Assembly: GCA_035582835.1 (NCBI GenBank)
Contig: JAYKAV010003091.1
Location: forward strand, 422,638-486,637
Direction: 5' to 3'
Source of the DNA: Phoebastria nigripes
Lineage: Eukaryota; Chordata; Aves; Procellariiformes; Diomedeidae
DNA length: 64,000 nt
The notes under the pieces were generated by a model, which saw only the letters and a program-made list of their open reading frames with translations, was not told the origin of the DNA and made no database searches. Numbering within the stretch: the first letter of the stretch is position 1; every line of letters begins with the position of its first letter. The translations under genes were made by a program, and so were the position numbers. Below, piece by piece: positions 12,661-25,200 of the stretch.

Positions 12661-15600
12661 CACATTCCGTTATTGCTCATGATCACGTTTTGCTTTATAG
12701 TTAAATTATGAATAATCTAAGCAGGATACATTTTAATGATGCTTTCACTCCTATTCTGGATGTATTGATTCAGCAGGTTCTTTCAATACAGATTCTCTGA
12801 CAGCTGGGCTAATGTAACGAGTATCTTTAAATAACAGAACAGTGAAAGGAGAAAGAGGGAAAATATTTGACCATCCCTAGAAACTGACGACAGCTCCTTT
12901 TCCAGAAATTGTGGGAAATATTGTATCACCCTCCTCTGACCTTCACAGAAAAAGTTCAAAGCTGTTCTAGCTCTATTTCAGCAGAAGTTTCCTATTGCTC
13001 CAAGGCAAAGATTTATTATTTGCACATTAGTAGTTTCCACTAGCCAGCAAGGATAGGACCCCGTTATGTCAGATATCACCAAACCAAGAGAGAGCTCTTC
13101 TAGAGCTTATGAGATATTGAGGAAAGGCTGGAAAAGGATGGATTAGAAAAGCACTGTCAAGAAACGATGGAGTCCACGAGCCCCTTGGCGCTGCAGAGTC
13201 AGTCCTGGAGAGGGGCCATGCCTGGTGTGCATCCTTGGACCTGTCCTACTCTTCTCCTCAGGCTGCAACACACAAATATTAGGGCAACAAATCTTGTTAA
13301 GCTTTCATAACATAATTTATTTGAAATAATTGCCTTTGAAAACAGGTTCTAACAATGGAAATGCTCAAAATATGAATGTACAACGAGTTTTCAGAGTAGG
13401 GAAGGACTTTTCCACATCATTCTAGGACCAAGCATGGTGGGGCTGTGATTCTAGCATAGCTCCTGTGTGCACTACCCCAACATAAGCACTTCAGGCTGAC
13501 TGAAGGAGCAGGACGAAGTTCTGTGAGGTGGAGCTGCTTACAGAGCAAAGTGTATAGTAACGACATGACTAATTGCTCACTGCCACCATTCAAGATTTTG
13601 CAAAAGCAAAACAGCAAATCGTTTTGTAAAAACTTGGAATTTCTACAACATAAATAAATCAATATGAAAATAACTNGTCATCATTGTAAAAATAGATAAA
13701 GATAGTTCTTTATTAAATAGCTTTTAGTGATATAATGGAGTGTAATAAAGAGGTTTCTTTCATTGAAAGAGACTCTTGCTTAATTAAAGAAAATTAGAAT
13801 AATGCCTGACTACAGAGGTACAATACTTCATAAAATGTGCCTTGAATATTTATTGGTTCACAGTTGCTTTTATGCTCTGAGGAAAGAGAGAGAGATTGAA
13901 AGTATTTTGCAGGTATTTACAGGATAACTTTAAAAAGGATAATATTTTTGAACTGCAAGGCATTGAAAGGGTTTCTGGAGCCATTCAGAACACAGACATC
14001 TACGGATGTCACTGATATCACAAAGCGTTATGTGTAGGGAGATTCCTGTGTTTTCACCATCAGTCTCATCTACTGGCTGACCTGGTATTATCAATAAGAG
14101 GTCTTGATAACTACGCACGGGAAAAATCTTTGAAGATTTAGAGATAAATATTGCCAGCACGGCTGTGAGGAATCTAAAGATCTTTCTGTACGGACACTAG
14201 ATGTCAATGGAGAGACACTTCAAACCAGCTGCAACAAAAGGCTGTGCCACTGCATTCTCTAAAACCAGATTCTTCTTTTCCTCTTTTTCTAATACAACTC
14301 TTTTGGGCCAATAGCCTTGGGAATTAAAGTCACAAAAAACCTCAGGAGAGGCACTGTACATGGAACACCTGTCCAATTAGTTTCTGATACGGACATGATT
14401 TAAGTCGCAGTCGAAGGCAGCAAGCGTTTTTCAGCCCTACAAACCAATCAGTTTTTTGCCGAGACTGACAATGAGGGATCTAACCACGGTGAGGTGGCCT
14501 TGTAATCCTGTCCTGGGGGACCACCTGTTTCCTTTGATGCAGACATCCAAGCTGCAGTCAAACACCAAATACTTTTATAAAACTTAAGAACCTAAACTAA
14601 GTTGGAAAAAATAGCCTAGAAGTAAGAAGTTTCATGTCCCCATTATCCTCCCCTGAGATATATAATCCTCTATCAACATTTTTATGATGTATGCTAAAGC
14701 ACAGCATGCGAAGAATGACAGAAAAATGCACTTGGAACTGCTTACTGATTTTCTCTGAAAACTGGTTAACTGAGCTGCATGCTGTGCTGTAAGTTTAATT
14801 AAAACAAGTGCTAACAGCTATAATAGAGCTCATAAAAGGGTTTTCAGAGTAAAATACAAAATGTTGGGGATTTGGTGGATAAAGCTCATTTCTTACTGTT
14901 GTAATTTACATTTAATACTGCAATTTTAGTATTGGGAATTAGTCAACACACTGTGCTGAGCTGGAAGGACTGGTAAAATGTACCCCTCACATAGCATCCA
15001 TCGTAGTACTGCCCTGTGTTTGTGTANAGCAGTTCTGTGCGTGGGGTGGATCTGTGGGCACCAAAGGGCAGGGACATAAACACTGGGAACAGNGAAATGT
15101 GTTAACGGCTTTCTTCTTGCAGTTACCATAAAACGAGGCCAAAGAGCACAGATGCNGTGACTCCTGACTTGGCTAGGGATCAAGTGCTGCAAGAGGAGGG
15201 AGAGAGACAGGCTCAGTCTGGAAGAAGGCTCCAAGCGCCCCATCGGGGGAGATAGATAGATAAGCAAGATGGGGCAAGGGATAGATTATGCATTTGGGGT
15301 AAACCTCAGAGGTGAAGTTTTGGGAATGGCAATGGTTATTTGACGAAAAGCTGGTGAAGATACATGATGAATGGGAAAATGCCAAGGAATGAGAAATGGT
15401 TAGTAACATTCANTGGACAAAAGTGACAACGGAAGATGTGAAAACAGGAGCTGTAGCGATNGCGATCGAGCAATACGTGCCTGAAGTGCTCCATGGGACG
15501 GGTAGTGGCAGGTCGGGACCGCATACGGAAATGCTGATAACCTGAACTGTGTCAGGCAGAAATGTGAGAAGATAGGGAGGGAAGGGACAAGTATGCACAT

Positions 15601-17224
15601 ACAGCAGAAGACAATCGCAGATTTGCAAGCAAAGGCTCAAGGAAGAAACAAATTTCAGAGCTCTTTGTGGGACCCACCCCTGAACTCCAACAAACTTTTG
15701 TTTGAACAGGGTCTGCTGGAAAACACAGGTAGAAATCGATACTTTGGATTCAGATTAGTCTTTGAACAATGCACAGGCAGGTTAATTTGCTGTCTTCTCT
15801 TGAAAGAAAACAATCTAAAAACCTTTTCCCTTTATTTAGTAGCAATGCCNGTGTAATGTAACCCCGACACAGCCATTCCAGCAGGGTCAGGGCTATCCAG
15901 TGAGTGACTGGCTACCACGGGACATGCACAAAAGTCTATTCCCACCAGCTCCCTCTGCCCAGAATTCATACCAACCTCACTGGAGAAGTTCTTCATGTAA
16001 TGTTTTCAGTACTGGGGACAGAAACTAAAGTACAACCAAAGCGGGTACGGTTTTCACTTTGTAATCAAGAGAGCTAAATGATTAGCTAAGTTCTTATTTG
16101 AATATCCCCTGCTCACGCATCGGAGTGCCGTGGCTTAGGGCTTCTCTGACGTGGTAACCATAAACTTTACATCTGCTACGTAGTGTTGCTCAGGGTACTT
16201 TAAACACGGTCATCCCACATGTCTTACGTCGCAGAGACTACTTTTATCTAGATTCATACACGTGCCATTTTACATCATGACACGACTGATATTCAGAGAT
16301 ACTTCTTTTTACATCTAGGTAATGGCTAGGACAAATGTTTTACAAAATCAGGTATTTTAAAATTGATGTGTTCTACTGCCTGAAAAATTGTAATTGTTAC
16401 CAACAGAATCAGTGTTTTCTGTGTTCATAAACTAGATTATGCCAATGAAAATCTGGATATTTATACAGATGTTTCTCCTAACTTGATACTTTGAGATTTA
16501 TCAACAAATGCAGCAAAGCATCTTCCCAAGAATTATCCGAAATATGTTTGATGGACTAAAGGTAGTGGCAAAGTAACATATTTCAGCTGACACCAGTATT
16601 TATATATATTTATTCAAAAGGCTGATTTTTTTCTCCTTTGTACTAGTGATAGACAGTCCCGTATCATTTATTGAAATACACAGTACTCAAGCTACTCATT
16701 CTAAAAGCTAACAAGAAAAATATATACTGAATCTTGCTCACTGCCACAAGCAAACTGGCTCATTAGAGTACCAAAGCTTTGGTTTCTGAATTTAGTACTT
16801 TCCCAAGAAGAAAACCAAACAGAGGCAGGAGAAGCAGTTTTATCCTGTGCACTGCATTGAAGGATCTCTGCATCCTGGTAGCTAAGCCCAGGATCACTCC
16901 GTCTTTTGTTAGAATTACTTCCTCTGCTGAAATGAAAACTCGAAAGTTTTGTGTACATTATGCACAAAGTTGTATGAGGTACATGCACATTTACAGTGAC
17001 AGGAGAAAGCAGTAGGTAGAAAAACAAAAAAAAACCAAGTTTGAACATTAAACAGAAAATTTCAAATACGGAACTCAGCATATGTTTTTTACAATGAGGG
17101 TGATCAACCACTGGAGAAACAGACGAAAGGAAGTGGGAATGTTTTCATCTCTTTATGTCTTAACATGAAGACTGGATACCTTCAGTTCGTTGTGGTGTGG
17201 CAGCCAAAAAACCCCAAGGAAATG
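12661..17224. other. Intergenic DNA without a recognisable gene
   Basis: This is AT-rich DNA with no recognisable exon, RNA gene or young repeat. Minus-strand open frames around 14926-15640 and 16701-17111 contain internal N positions, show no domain resemblance and lack splice-site support. I treat them as chance. Confidence 0.5.
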
Positions 17225-17890
17225 TGTTAGAGAACAAAACAGACAGCATCGTTTTTCTGCTGCGTAAAACCGCGTTGAGCCCACATTTTGGGATGTGGAG
17301 ACCAGACCTGCACACAGTTCTCATGAAAGGCATACTAAACTTGAGAAGGTACAGAAAAGAGCATTTAACGTGATCCTGGGGATGAAGCAGCTGCCTATGG
17401 AAGAGAGACTGGTAAGACTGTGAGGCCTTAATTTGGAGAAGGCTGAAGCAAGATAAGATCAAGGTTTACAAAATCACAAAGTAGCAAATAAAACACTGAT
17501 GCAGAACCATCATTCACCAAATCCTGCAATACCAGGAGTAGGGGGCATTTGGTAAATCTGGGAAGAGTGTTTCAAAACTGAGGAAAGAGAAGTGCTGCTT
17601 TATCTAACAGGTATTGGACTTCTGGAACCTGGTGCCGTGAGACATGGTNGAAGCGCACCGCACTTGCAGGTTCAAAACAAGATGAGAGAGTCATAAACAG
17701 CAGTCCTTGAACTGGAAAGAAATAGCCAAGGACGTCCCCTCTGACATCCCCAACAGAACAACTGGAGATGCTAGAGGACTGGACGGGGACCAGGCTGCAG
17801 ACAGTAGCCAGGCTCATGTGCCCTCCCAAGCAGAATCTCCTCCTGTCCTGCCCGAGACAGGAGGCAGGGACAAACCCTGGTCACTGGCTT
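17225..17890 (+). mobile_element. Old degraded CR1/L3-like LINE fragment
   Basis: Around 17340-17440 the + strand keeps the CR1-type string GAGAAGGTACAGAAAAGAGC and then GAAGCAGCTGCCTATGGAAG. These correspond to the conserved E-K-V-Q-R-R-A...M-x-x-LPYEER part of CR1 ORF2. Near 17550-17720 it resembles the later C-terminal and 3' UTR part (a phenylalanine/serine-rich block, then a 'tggaacctggtgcc'-like stretch). Frames are broken many times. Divergence is much higher than in the other copies, pointing to an ancient insertion like those shared with crocodilians and turtles. Both ends are approximate. Confidence 0.6.
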
Positions 17891-20800
17891 CAGCACACAG
17901 GGGGATGCTGAAAACGTGACGTCCTGAGGTTTACAACATTTTGCATAAGATTATCAGTTTGGTTTGTCCTCAACTCTACGGCTCCATGATGTTGGATGGA
18001 GGGGCTTTAAAAATCTGCAGTGAACTGAAGTAGTTACCAGGCAGGAAACACAGGAAAACGGCCAGGACTGACAAATAATTCAAAACTAAAGCAACCATTG
18101 AATTTCAGTGCTGAATCTACTCCTCATCAGTTCACACTTTTTGTGCCAAAAGCATCCCACACTGCTGAACTCCACAACTCAGCAGGACAAGGGCAGGATT
18201 TCACTTTGTTTGCAGAAGGCCCTGAACCTGGCTTGTAGGGAGGGACATGCCCGACTTGAGAGGGCTTGCTAGTGCATCACCTGCAACATGCAAAAGCTAT
18301 ACTCGTGGTAATTAATCTAACTTTCCTTAAACACGAGATTGTGTTTTCTGACACCAACCATCAGAATATTTAGTGTTTTCTTGCATTATCCTTGTAGTGA
18401 ATTACTTGCAGAGAATTTGAAGGCAAGAGTAATTAATCCAAGATGTACGTATGTTTATGTAGTGTCTGAGCTCTGGCTGGTGCTGACAGGTTTATGAGAA
18501 GTAAATTATTGCTTGTTATAAAGGGATTTATTTTACTTTTTAAAGAGCCAGTCTGGAGGTTTAATCTGATTATTTTTCCCCAGTGCAAGACTACACAGAC
18601 TATTTTGCTTTTTTGCTTGCAACTTTGCTGCTCCTGCTAGTAGGACAAGCATTGAAGCTCCATCATAGTTTCACTAAGGGTGCATCCAAGTCACATAGCA
18701 CTGGGTAGGACAGGCAGGGTGAAGGGAAGAGACCTCAACATTTGGGAGCACAGACACATGATAAATATGGGAATAGCTTTTGGATACTAAGAAAGTATTA
18801 GGAGAAAATATGATTCTGAAAAAAAAATATATTTTGATAGGAATACTGTGGGGACCGGCTTCACCAGTTACACAAATCTTATCTAATTCCATACCGGGTG
18901 CTGAATACGCCATGAAGCCAGCGGAAAGAAATTGCATTGGTCATGCTGCATGAATTAAAAATGTTACTATAAAGGGGATCAAATTAAGGCTGCAAGTGCA
19001 TTTCCTAACTTATTTTCTACCACTCTCTTAATGTGGATGCTTGTTATAGTAATAATTAAAAAAGTTATGCAAATTCAGGGTGAAAGAAAGCATATGATGA
19101 GCTATATGTATGCACAGCAGGCAGTATTACAATTAACTTGATCACAGACAAGTCTCTTGCATATATGTGCCATCAGTTCTGATGCTCACAAAATAAAAAG
19201 GTATATAAAGAAATGGGACAAACTGTGGCATAAACCAGCTTGAAAATGTGCTTCACGTGACCTTGGACGCTTTTTATTTTGTCCATTGACCTTCAGAAAG
19301 AGGCTAAACAGACCTCTGCTGTTTACTTTCCTCTGAAGCTGATTAGTTATGTGTGGACATACAAATATCAGAAGGCTAACAAAATGTAGCTCTTCAGAGA
19401 CTTAACAATATTTACTGATAACACATTTTTTCATATAAATAACCAGATTTATATCCACAGGCACAAATGAGAGAAAATTATCAACAAACNTTAAAAGCTA
19501 ATACAAGAGCTGACTAATGCCAAAAGCAGGCAATTGTCAGGTGGCTGGCTGTTGTGCAAGAGCGTGGAAAAGAAAAATAAGTGTATTCCCTTGGCATTAG
19601 ACTTTCTCTCCCTTCCTCTGATCCTGCTTGCCAATGCTTTTTATTCTTTACAGTATTTTTTTTCATTTTTACAGCATTTTTAAAGTTTCATCTTTACCTC
19701 TCCACCACCAGTAATATCTTCAGCACCCAACTGGCAAAGGAAAGATCTCATCAGAAATGTTACTTAATTTTGTGGGGGACTAACCAAGTATGGTTTTCTC
19801 ATTGATCAAAACCATTTCCTTGTAGCAGTTCTATCAGTAGTTAAAGTATATACATTGAGCAGTGGAATGTGCTCTTGTATTGTTTGAGACCANCAGAAAG
19901 ATAATATGGTAGGAGTGGTAAATGAACAAGCAGTATCAATTATCTTTTGAGAAAAGGGATACTGCAATTGTTGTGCCTGCTGTAAAAAAGAATAAAAACG
20001 AAGAGAAANGGCTTCATATGAAATCTCCAGATAAACTGATGAGATGTGGCAAATCTACCTCCTGTGCTTTTTTTTTTTAATTTGTTCATTTTCTACGGAT
20101 ACAAGACATAACCCTACCCTGCATAAAAATACGGGAGCCATATTACAAAGAATATCTTTTACCAGCGAGACCAGGTGCTGTAGTAAGTACCACGAGATTT
20201 CCAACTGGCCTCCCTCACTGAGAATAAAGTCAATAAAAGCACTGAATGGGTTGTTCTGGGATCCGCAGTTGTGTCCTCCATGCAANGGCGATGAACAGAC
20301 CATCTTTGTACGGGAGTGTGGTGAGAACCATCTGGATAACCGTCTGATAACCTTTGGCACATGAGCAAACAAAACCAAAACACACAGTAAATTGCCTCAG
20401 TCAATTCTGGGCTTCTAAGTGAAATTTTGTATTTTGGGTACAAGTTGACTTCTGCCCTTTTATTGTCGAAACAAAAGAATTAAATAAAAATATTTACACT
20501 GACAAGATGCAGCAGCCTCACTAAGCCAACATCCCTATTTCCCTCGACTCATGTTTGCACAGGCCTATTTTCTTCCAAGGCTAGCTTTCCAGCAACGTCA
20601 AACCATAAGGGCCGATGGCTCCACGCCACGCAGCCAGNCGCCTGCCCCTGGGCATCTGCCAAACCTCCCTGGTGCACATAAACAGATAATGGCACTACAC
20701 GTCTAGGTCTTGTACAAAGAATATAAGCAAAAATCTGAATAAAACACATTTCACAACATACGAATAGGTATCTCCAAAGCTCACACATATAAGCAATTAA

Positions 20801-21059
20801 TGAGACGTTTCACTTTTTGGAAATTCTTCATCTTCAGTGCTCTCAGGCATTCAGTATTGAGCAGATCGATACTACTGCCACCATGTCACAGGTGGTGACA
20901 CTATGGCTTTACACGGCTTTTATCAAGAGGTGTGAAGACCTGCACACCTCTCCTCTTGTGCTCACTAGTTTTAACAATATTTATTTAACGACTTAATTCT
21001 GACAAGAAACCAGAGGGGCCAGCGGGCCTAAATCTAATTCCAACCAAGAATTAGATCAA
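17891..21059. other. Intergenic DNA just upstream of the CpG island
   Basis: No exon or repeat family is recognised. The region is AT-rich, with scattered single N bases and a T-run near 20070. A short hairpin (ATCTAATTC at 21032-21040 pairing with GAATTAGAT at 21048-21056) lies at the edge of the CpG island. Confidence 0.5.
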
Positions 21060-21582
21060 GATTTAGATTAGCTCCGACCACGACCAGAGCACCTTCTCCC
21101 ACTCCGGGGGGAGCTTCGAAACACCCTCACAGGCACCGTGAGGGAAGAGAAGAAGAAATTGGCAGACGGGGTCACGGATGTGAGATGGAAGACGCACAAA
21201 AGCAGCCGTGACAGGCCCCGCCTGCCCGGCGCACCCGCCCCGGACAGCCCAGACGCTGCTGGGGAGCGGCGAGGCTCTGCCCGGCGCCCGCGGCTGACCT
21301 CCGCCCCTCCCCGCACCGACGCGGTCAGCTTCGGTCCATCACCACGCAAACCCGTCCCGAACCCCGTGACCGGCGTTTCCTGACTCCGGCCCGTTCTGCC
21401 CGGGCAGACGCGCAGGCCCCCACCCGTTTTCCCACCAGCTGAGCCATCCGCACAAGCCTCTCCCCGCCGCCACTGCACCGCCCCGGCTGCTCCGCGGAGC
21501 CGCTCCCGTGATCCCGTCTCCTGCTCGGCCTCCGGCGGCCCCGCCCCCGTCTCGCTGGCGGACGCCCGGTGCCCCCGCCCGG

Positions 21583-21809
21583 NNNNNNNNNNNNNNNNNN
21601 NNNNNNNNNNNNNNNNNNNNNNNNNNNNNNNNNNNNNNNNNNNNNNNNNNNNNNNNNNNNNNNNNNNNNNNNNNNNNNNNNNNNNNNNNNNNNNNNNNNN
21701 NNNNNNNNNNNNNNNNNNNNNNNNNNNNNNNNNNNNNNNNNNNNNNNNNNNNNNNNNNNNNNNNNNNNNNNNNNNNNNNNNNNNNNNNNNNNNNNNNNNN
21801 NNNNNNNNN
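21583..21809. other. Assembly gap (227 N) in the promoter / 5' UTR
   Basis: An uninterrupted run of N lies between two GC-rich flanks, 130 bases upstream of the start codon. Loss of extremely GC-rich sequence is typical of short-read or older assemblies. The transcription start and part of the 5' UTR are probably inside. The true length may differ from 227. Confidence 0.97.
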
Positions 21810-21939
21810 GCTCCGGCGCGGCTCGTGTGACCGGAGCGGCGGGAGTCTGTCAGCGCCCGCGGAGGGAGGCCCCGAGCCCGCCACCGCCACAGCCGGCCGC
21901 GGAGGGGGGGAGGCGGCGGCCTCCTCGGTCCCCGGCACC

Positions 21940-22192
21940 ATGAGCATCGAGATCCCGCCGGGCCTCACCGAGCTGCTGCAGGGCTACACGGTGGAGGTGC
22001 TGCGGCACCGGCCGTCCGACCTGCTGGGCTTCGCCGCCGAGTACTTCGCCCGCCTGCGGGATGCCCGCGACCAGGAGGCGGCCGGCGGGGGCCGCAGGGT
22101 GGTCAGCTTCGACGGGGAGCCCATGCAGACCGAGTCCAACGGCGAAGAGGAGCCCGACCGCGGCGACGAGGACTCCGACTCCGACTTCGAGC
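21940..22192 (+). CDS. PRKAR2A: PKA type II regulatory subunit (RII), coding exon 1
   Basis: This exon encodes residues 1-84 plus the first base of codon 85. RII dimers hold and inhibit the PKA catalytic subunit until cAMP binds, and anchor it through AKAPs. Residues 1-44 are the dimerisation/docking domain: [20 protein letters not shown] and then [20 protein letters not shown] match RII family sequences almost residue for residue. Residues 60-84 form an acidic linker with SDSD casein-kinase-like sites. The ATG is in a good Kozak context (GGCACCATGA). The exon ends at a consensus donor, C|GTGAGT. The family identity is secure. QGYTVEVLR, the AEYF..LR.AR pattern, the linker length and the downstream RRVS site favour RII-alpha. 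MSIEI without the extra His, the DLL step and a GEPMQTES stretch recall RII-beta. The paralogue is therefore a preference, about 60 to 40. The upstream 21 kb shows no SLC25A20, the neighbour of human PRKAR2A, which weakens the alpha call. Confidence 0.93.
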
Positions 22193-22207
22193 GTGAGTAC
22201 CGGCGGC

Positions 22208-22273
22208 GAGGGGCGGCGGCGAGGGGCTGCCCGTGGCGGCGAGGGGCGGCGGCGAGGGGCTGCCCGTGGCGGC
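22208..22273 (+). repeat. 33-bp exact tandem duplication just after the exon 1 donor
   Basis: Two identical 33-base units, 22208-22240 and 22241-22273, start 16 bases into intron 1. Each contains GAGGGGCTGCCCGTGGCGGC. Thirty-three bases is 11 codons, so the exon 1 frame, if read through, repeats an Arg/Gly/Ala-rich 11-residue unit. It is probably a simple GC-rich expansion and could vary in copy number. Confidence 0.95.
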
Positions 22274-25200
22274 GAGGAAGGGCCGGGAGCGGCGGGGTCC
22301 TGCCCCCGGGGGAGGAAGCAGCCCGGAAGGCCGGCCGGGCGCCTCCGCCACCCCGTCCTCGGTGCCGCTGCTCCGGCCGCTGCTGCTCGGGGCTGCGGGG
22401 CGAGAGCGGGCGGGATGGATTGAATGGGGGAGAGGCTCGGGCTGCGTCCCCTTGCAGCACCGCCGTACCGTGGCGGGTGCTGCTGGGCGCCTGCAGCGGG
22501 ATCCTTCGCTCCGCGGCTCTGTGCAGGGTGTCAGCGGTGCGCGGGGAAGCTGTACGCCGGCAGAACTCTCCTCCCGGGGGACACCCTTGCGCGCCCTGAG
22601 GTTAGGCCCGTGGTCTCCAGTAAGAGACTCTTTCCCTGGGTGGGATGTCAGAAAGCAGATGTACAGAGCTGCCATATAGCGGCCAAAATTGCGCCTGGGG
22701 TCTGACCAGAGTTACCACAGTGAATTGAGCGTACTGCCAAGCATGTGATAGGAAAGATCATGTGTTATTGTGCAATCTCTTCTGTACTTATCTTTACATT
22801 TCTGTCTTTAAATCATTGTGGACAGGTGGTTTTTTCACTGAAGCTGAGGATGTTTATTGCCACTATTGTGTGTTTAAAGTGGTTATTATAAAGCACTGAA
22901 ATAACTTTTTAGTATGCTACTAAATAGCAAAAATGCAAAACCACCTGTATACTCCTGTTTATACTGTCGCTCTTTAAGATAGAAAAGATACGTACCTGAT
23001 CCAGACAATGAAACGCCACTTGTGATACTTCCATTTTTATTCTGTCAAAACGTACCGTGTGTGTTGTGCAATGCACAGTGTTTATAATTTGGACTGTAAT
23101 TGAGCTGCAGTGCAAAAAGTTATTTAAAATGTTTGTGAATGGTACTTCTTGGCACACACAGAATTTTGGACCTGAAATTACGGAANACTCTCTCATTATT
23201 AGATGGTAACTTAAGGGGAGAGGGAAAGGCGAGAAAAGGCGTGCTTTCCCTAAACTTTCAGTGCCCTCATTTGTAGGTCTTGTGCCCTTGACCTATAACG
23301 TGAATAAAGGTTTCTGACTTTTATTGATAGAGGATCCTCTTTGAGACCAATTACTGTGTGTCACCTTGTGGATGCAGTGGGTTCTTACATCTGTGCTCTG
23401 GTTAACAGTTCTAAAGAAACAAGAAGAAATTAAACTGTGGAACAAATAATCGTTTTTATTAAGGAAGCATTGAGAGACCAGCTCAGCCCTTTTAGACTGG
23501 GAACTTTACAGAGTAAAACACAGCTTCTGCTCTTGAAAATATACAACCTAAACAGGACATGCAAGTATGCAAGAGGACAAGAATAAAATGTACAGTCAGA
23601 ATGAATTAAAAAGCAGTTTGCAGTTACTGTCTAGATTTGAATGTTTATTTTTTCTAATGAGAGAGAGGTTCTGTTTAGGGCATGAAGAAGAAAAGATGAA
23701 AGGTGAAGGGTAAAGAGATGGGCATTGGTAGTGACTTGATTGAAGTTAAGGGGATGTGCAAGCGTGAGCACAGATTTATGACAATAATTACAAGTGACTT
23801 TGTTTGTCCTGCAGCCCAAGTCAGCAATATTTTCAAGCATCTATACAAGAAGTTATAGTTATTTTAAAATAATACATTTTACAAGAAAAGTTCTAGATTG
23901 GAAAAATTGCAGTAAATAGTTGGATGTAATTTTTTTAAATGTGCAACATCTCTGTATATAGCGTTTTCCTTTTTAAAAGAACAACCAACCAAACAAAAAA
24001 CATAAACAAACAACCCCACTCCACCAGAGCCTTTAATGTCATTGAAAGCAACTTTTTGCTTTCTTGATCAGTTTCTCTTGTTTTAGGGTTTGAAAGATCT
24101 TCTCCAGGGAAGTAAGTGTAAAATTTTCCTGGTGAATGTTGGCAAGTGCAGCTGAAAGGATCCTCTGAAGTTAAATGTTTTCGGATAAAAATCTAAAAAC
24201 TTGATGGTGGNAAACAACTTTTCAAATACAGCTTTATGTGGTGAGGCTGTCCAAAGCAGAAAGGTGGTTCCTTTGCTTCAAGTTTCTGCTCATCATCTTT
24301 CTGTCTTAGAGAGAAAATTAAATTAACGAGGCTGGTCAGCGTCACTTGCGCTAGTCAGAGCCCTTTAGGCAAGTGGCACTGTCAGTAATGCTGTCTTGCT
24401 GCTTATCTCAAAACCTGTGCTATTCCCTCCTTACAGTTTCAAAGACCTGGGGGAAGATGTCTGCTATGTTCTACTTAACAGCAGGCGAGGGTCTCTACAG
24501 GGTCAGGGAAACGATTCTTTCTTACGTTGTTTAGCATTGTGGGGGGCAGTCAACCCTGGCTATGTGTTTTTTAGATTCCCGCTGTAACTGTTGTCATAGA
24601 AGGCTTTATTAATGAGAAAATATTAAGTTAGAGGTTCTGATATCTCTGTCTTCTATGAATTTTATAGGTAGGATAATACTTCCACCTTGCTGTGGGAGAC
24701 CAGATCCTGTGTGCTTATAGGCTGCTCAGCATTTAAAGGACATTCAAAGATGGAGAAAACACACAAAATGAAAAAGTCTCAGATAATCTCCCTGGACAGG
24801 CCCTAGTACTGTTTACTAAGATTGCGTTTTTTCATCTTGGACAATTTAGGAAAGACTACAATTAATTTCACTTTGTTTTCCTAGGTTGACACTTGTTTAC
24901 CTTCGAGTTGCAAAGACAGGTCAAATGGATGGTTTAAAAAAGTGTCCATGGCTGTTTTTAAATATAAAGATGAAATTGAGCAGTGGTGGTTTTGTAAAGT
25001 GTTATGTTAAGACAATTTAAAGCCAGCTTAAATAATTAACCTGGTTTTATATGTTAGGAGTATGAAAGATGTCTGCACAAATAATGTGCTTGTCTTCATA
25101 TTTCTACTTCTGGCAATATTAAATTTGTGTATCTCACTAGGCTGCACCTGCATGCTATGAGTTAGAGAACACTTCAGATAACTTATCTGTTTTTTTGTAC

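Larger units (their letters stand above)
21060..22620 (+). promoter_or_regulatory. CpG-island promoter of the RII gene
   Basis: A sharp change from AT-rich DNA to very GC- and CpG-rich DNA surrounds coding exon 1. Sp/KLF-type GC boxes are visible, for example CACCCGCCCC at 21232-21241 and CCCCGCCCCC at 21539-21548, and there is an inverted CCAAT-like ATTGG near 21158. I see no TATA box placed to set a start. The layout is that of a broad, TATA-less housekeeping promoter. The transcription start cannot be placed because a 227-base gap lies where the core promoter or 5' UTR should be. Confidence 0.85.

Noticed and set aside
21508..22599. A 363-codon open frame spanning the CpG island
   Set aside because: Its first part runs across the N gap. 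The real coding part starts at 21940 and ends at the donor at 22192; the rest is stop-poor GC-rich intron.
21339..22675. Long minus-strand open frames opposite exon 1
   Set aside because: They are shadows of GC-rich DNA (Arg/Ala/Pro-rich) and partly translated N. No divergent gene can be supported.
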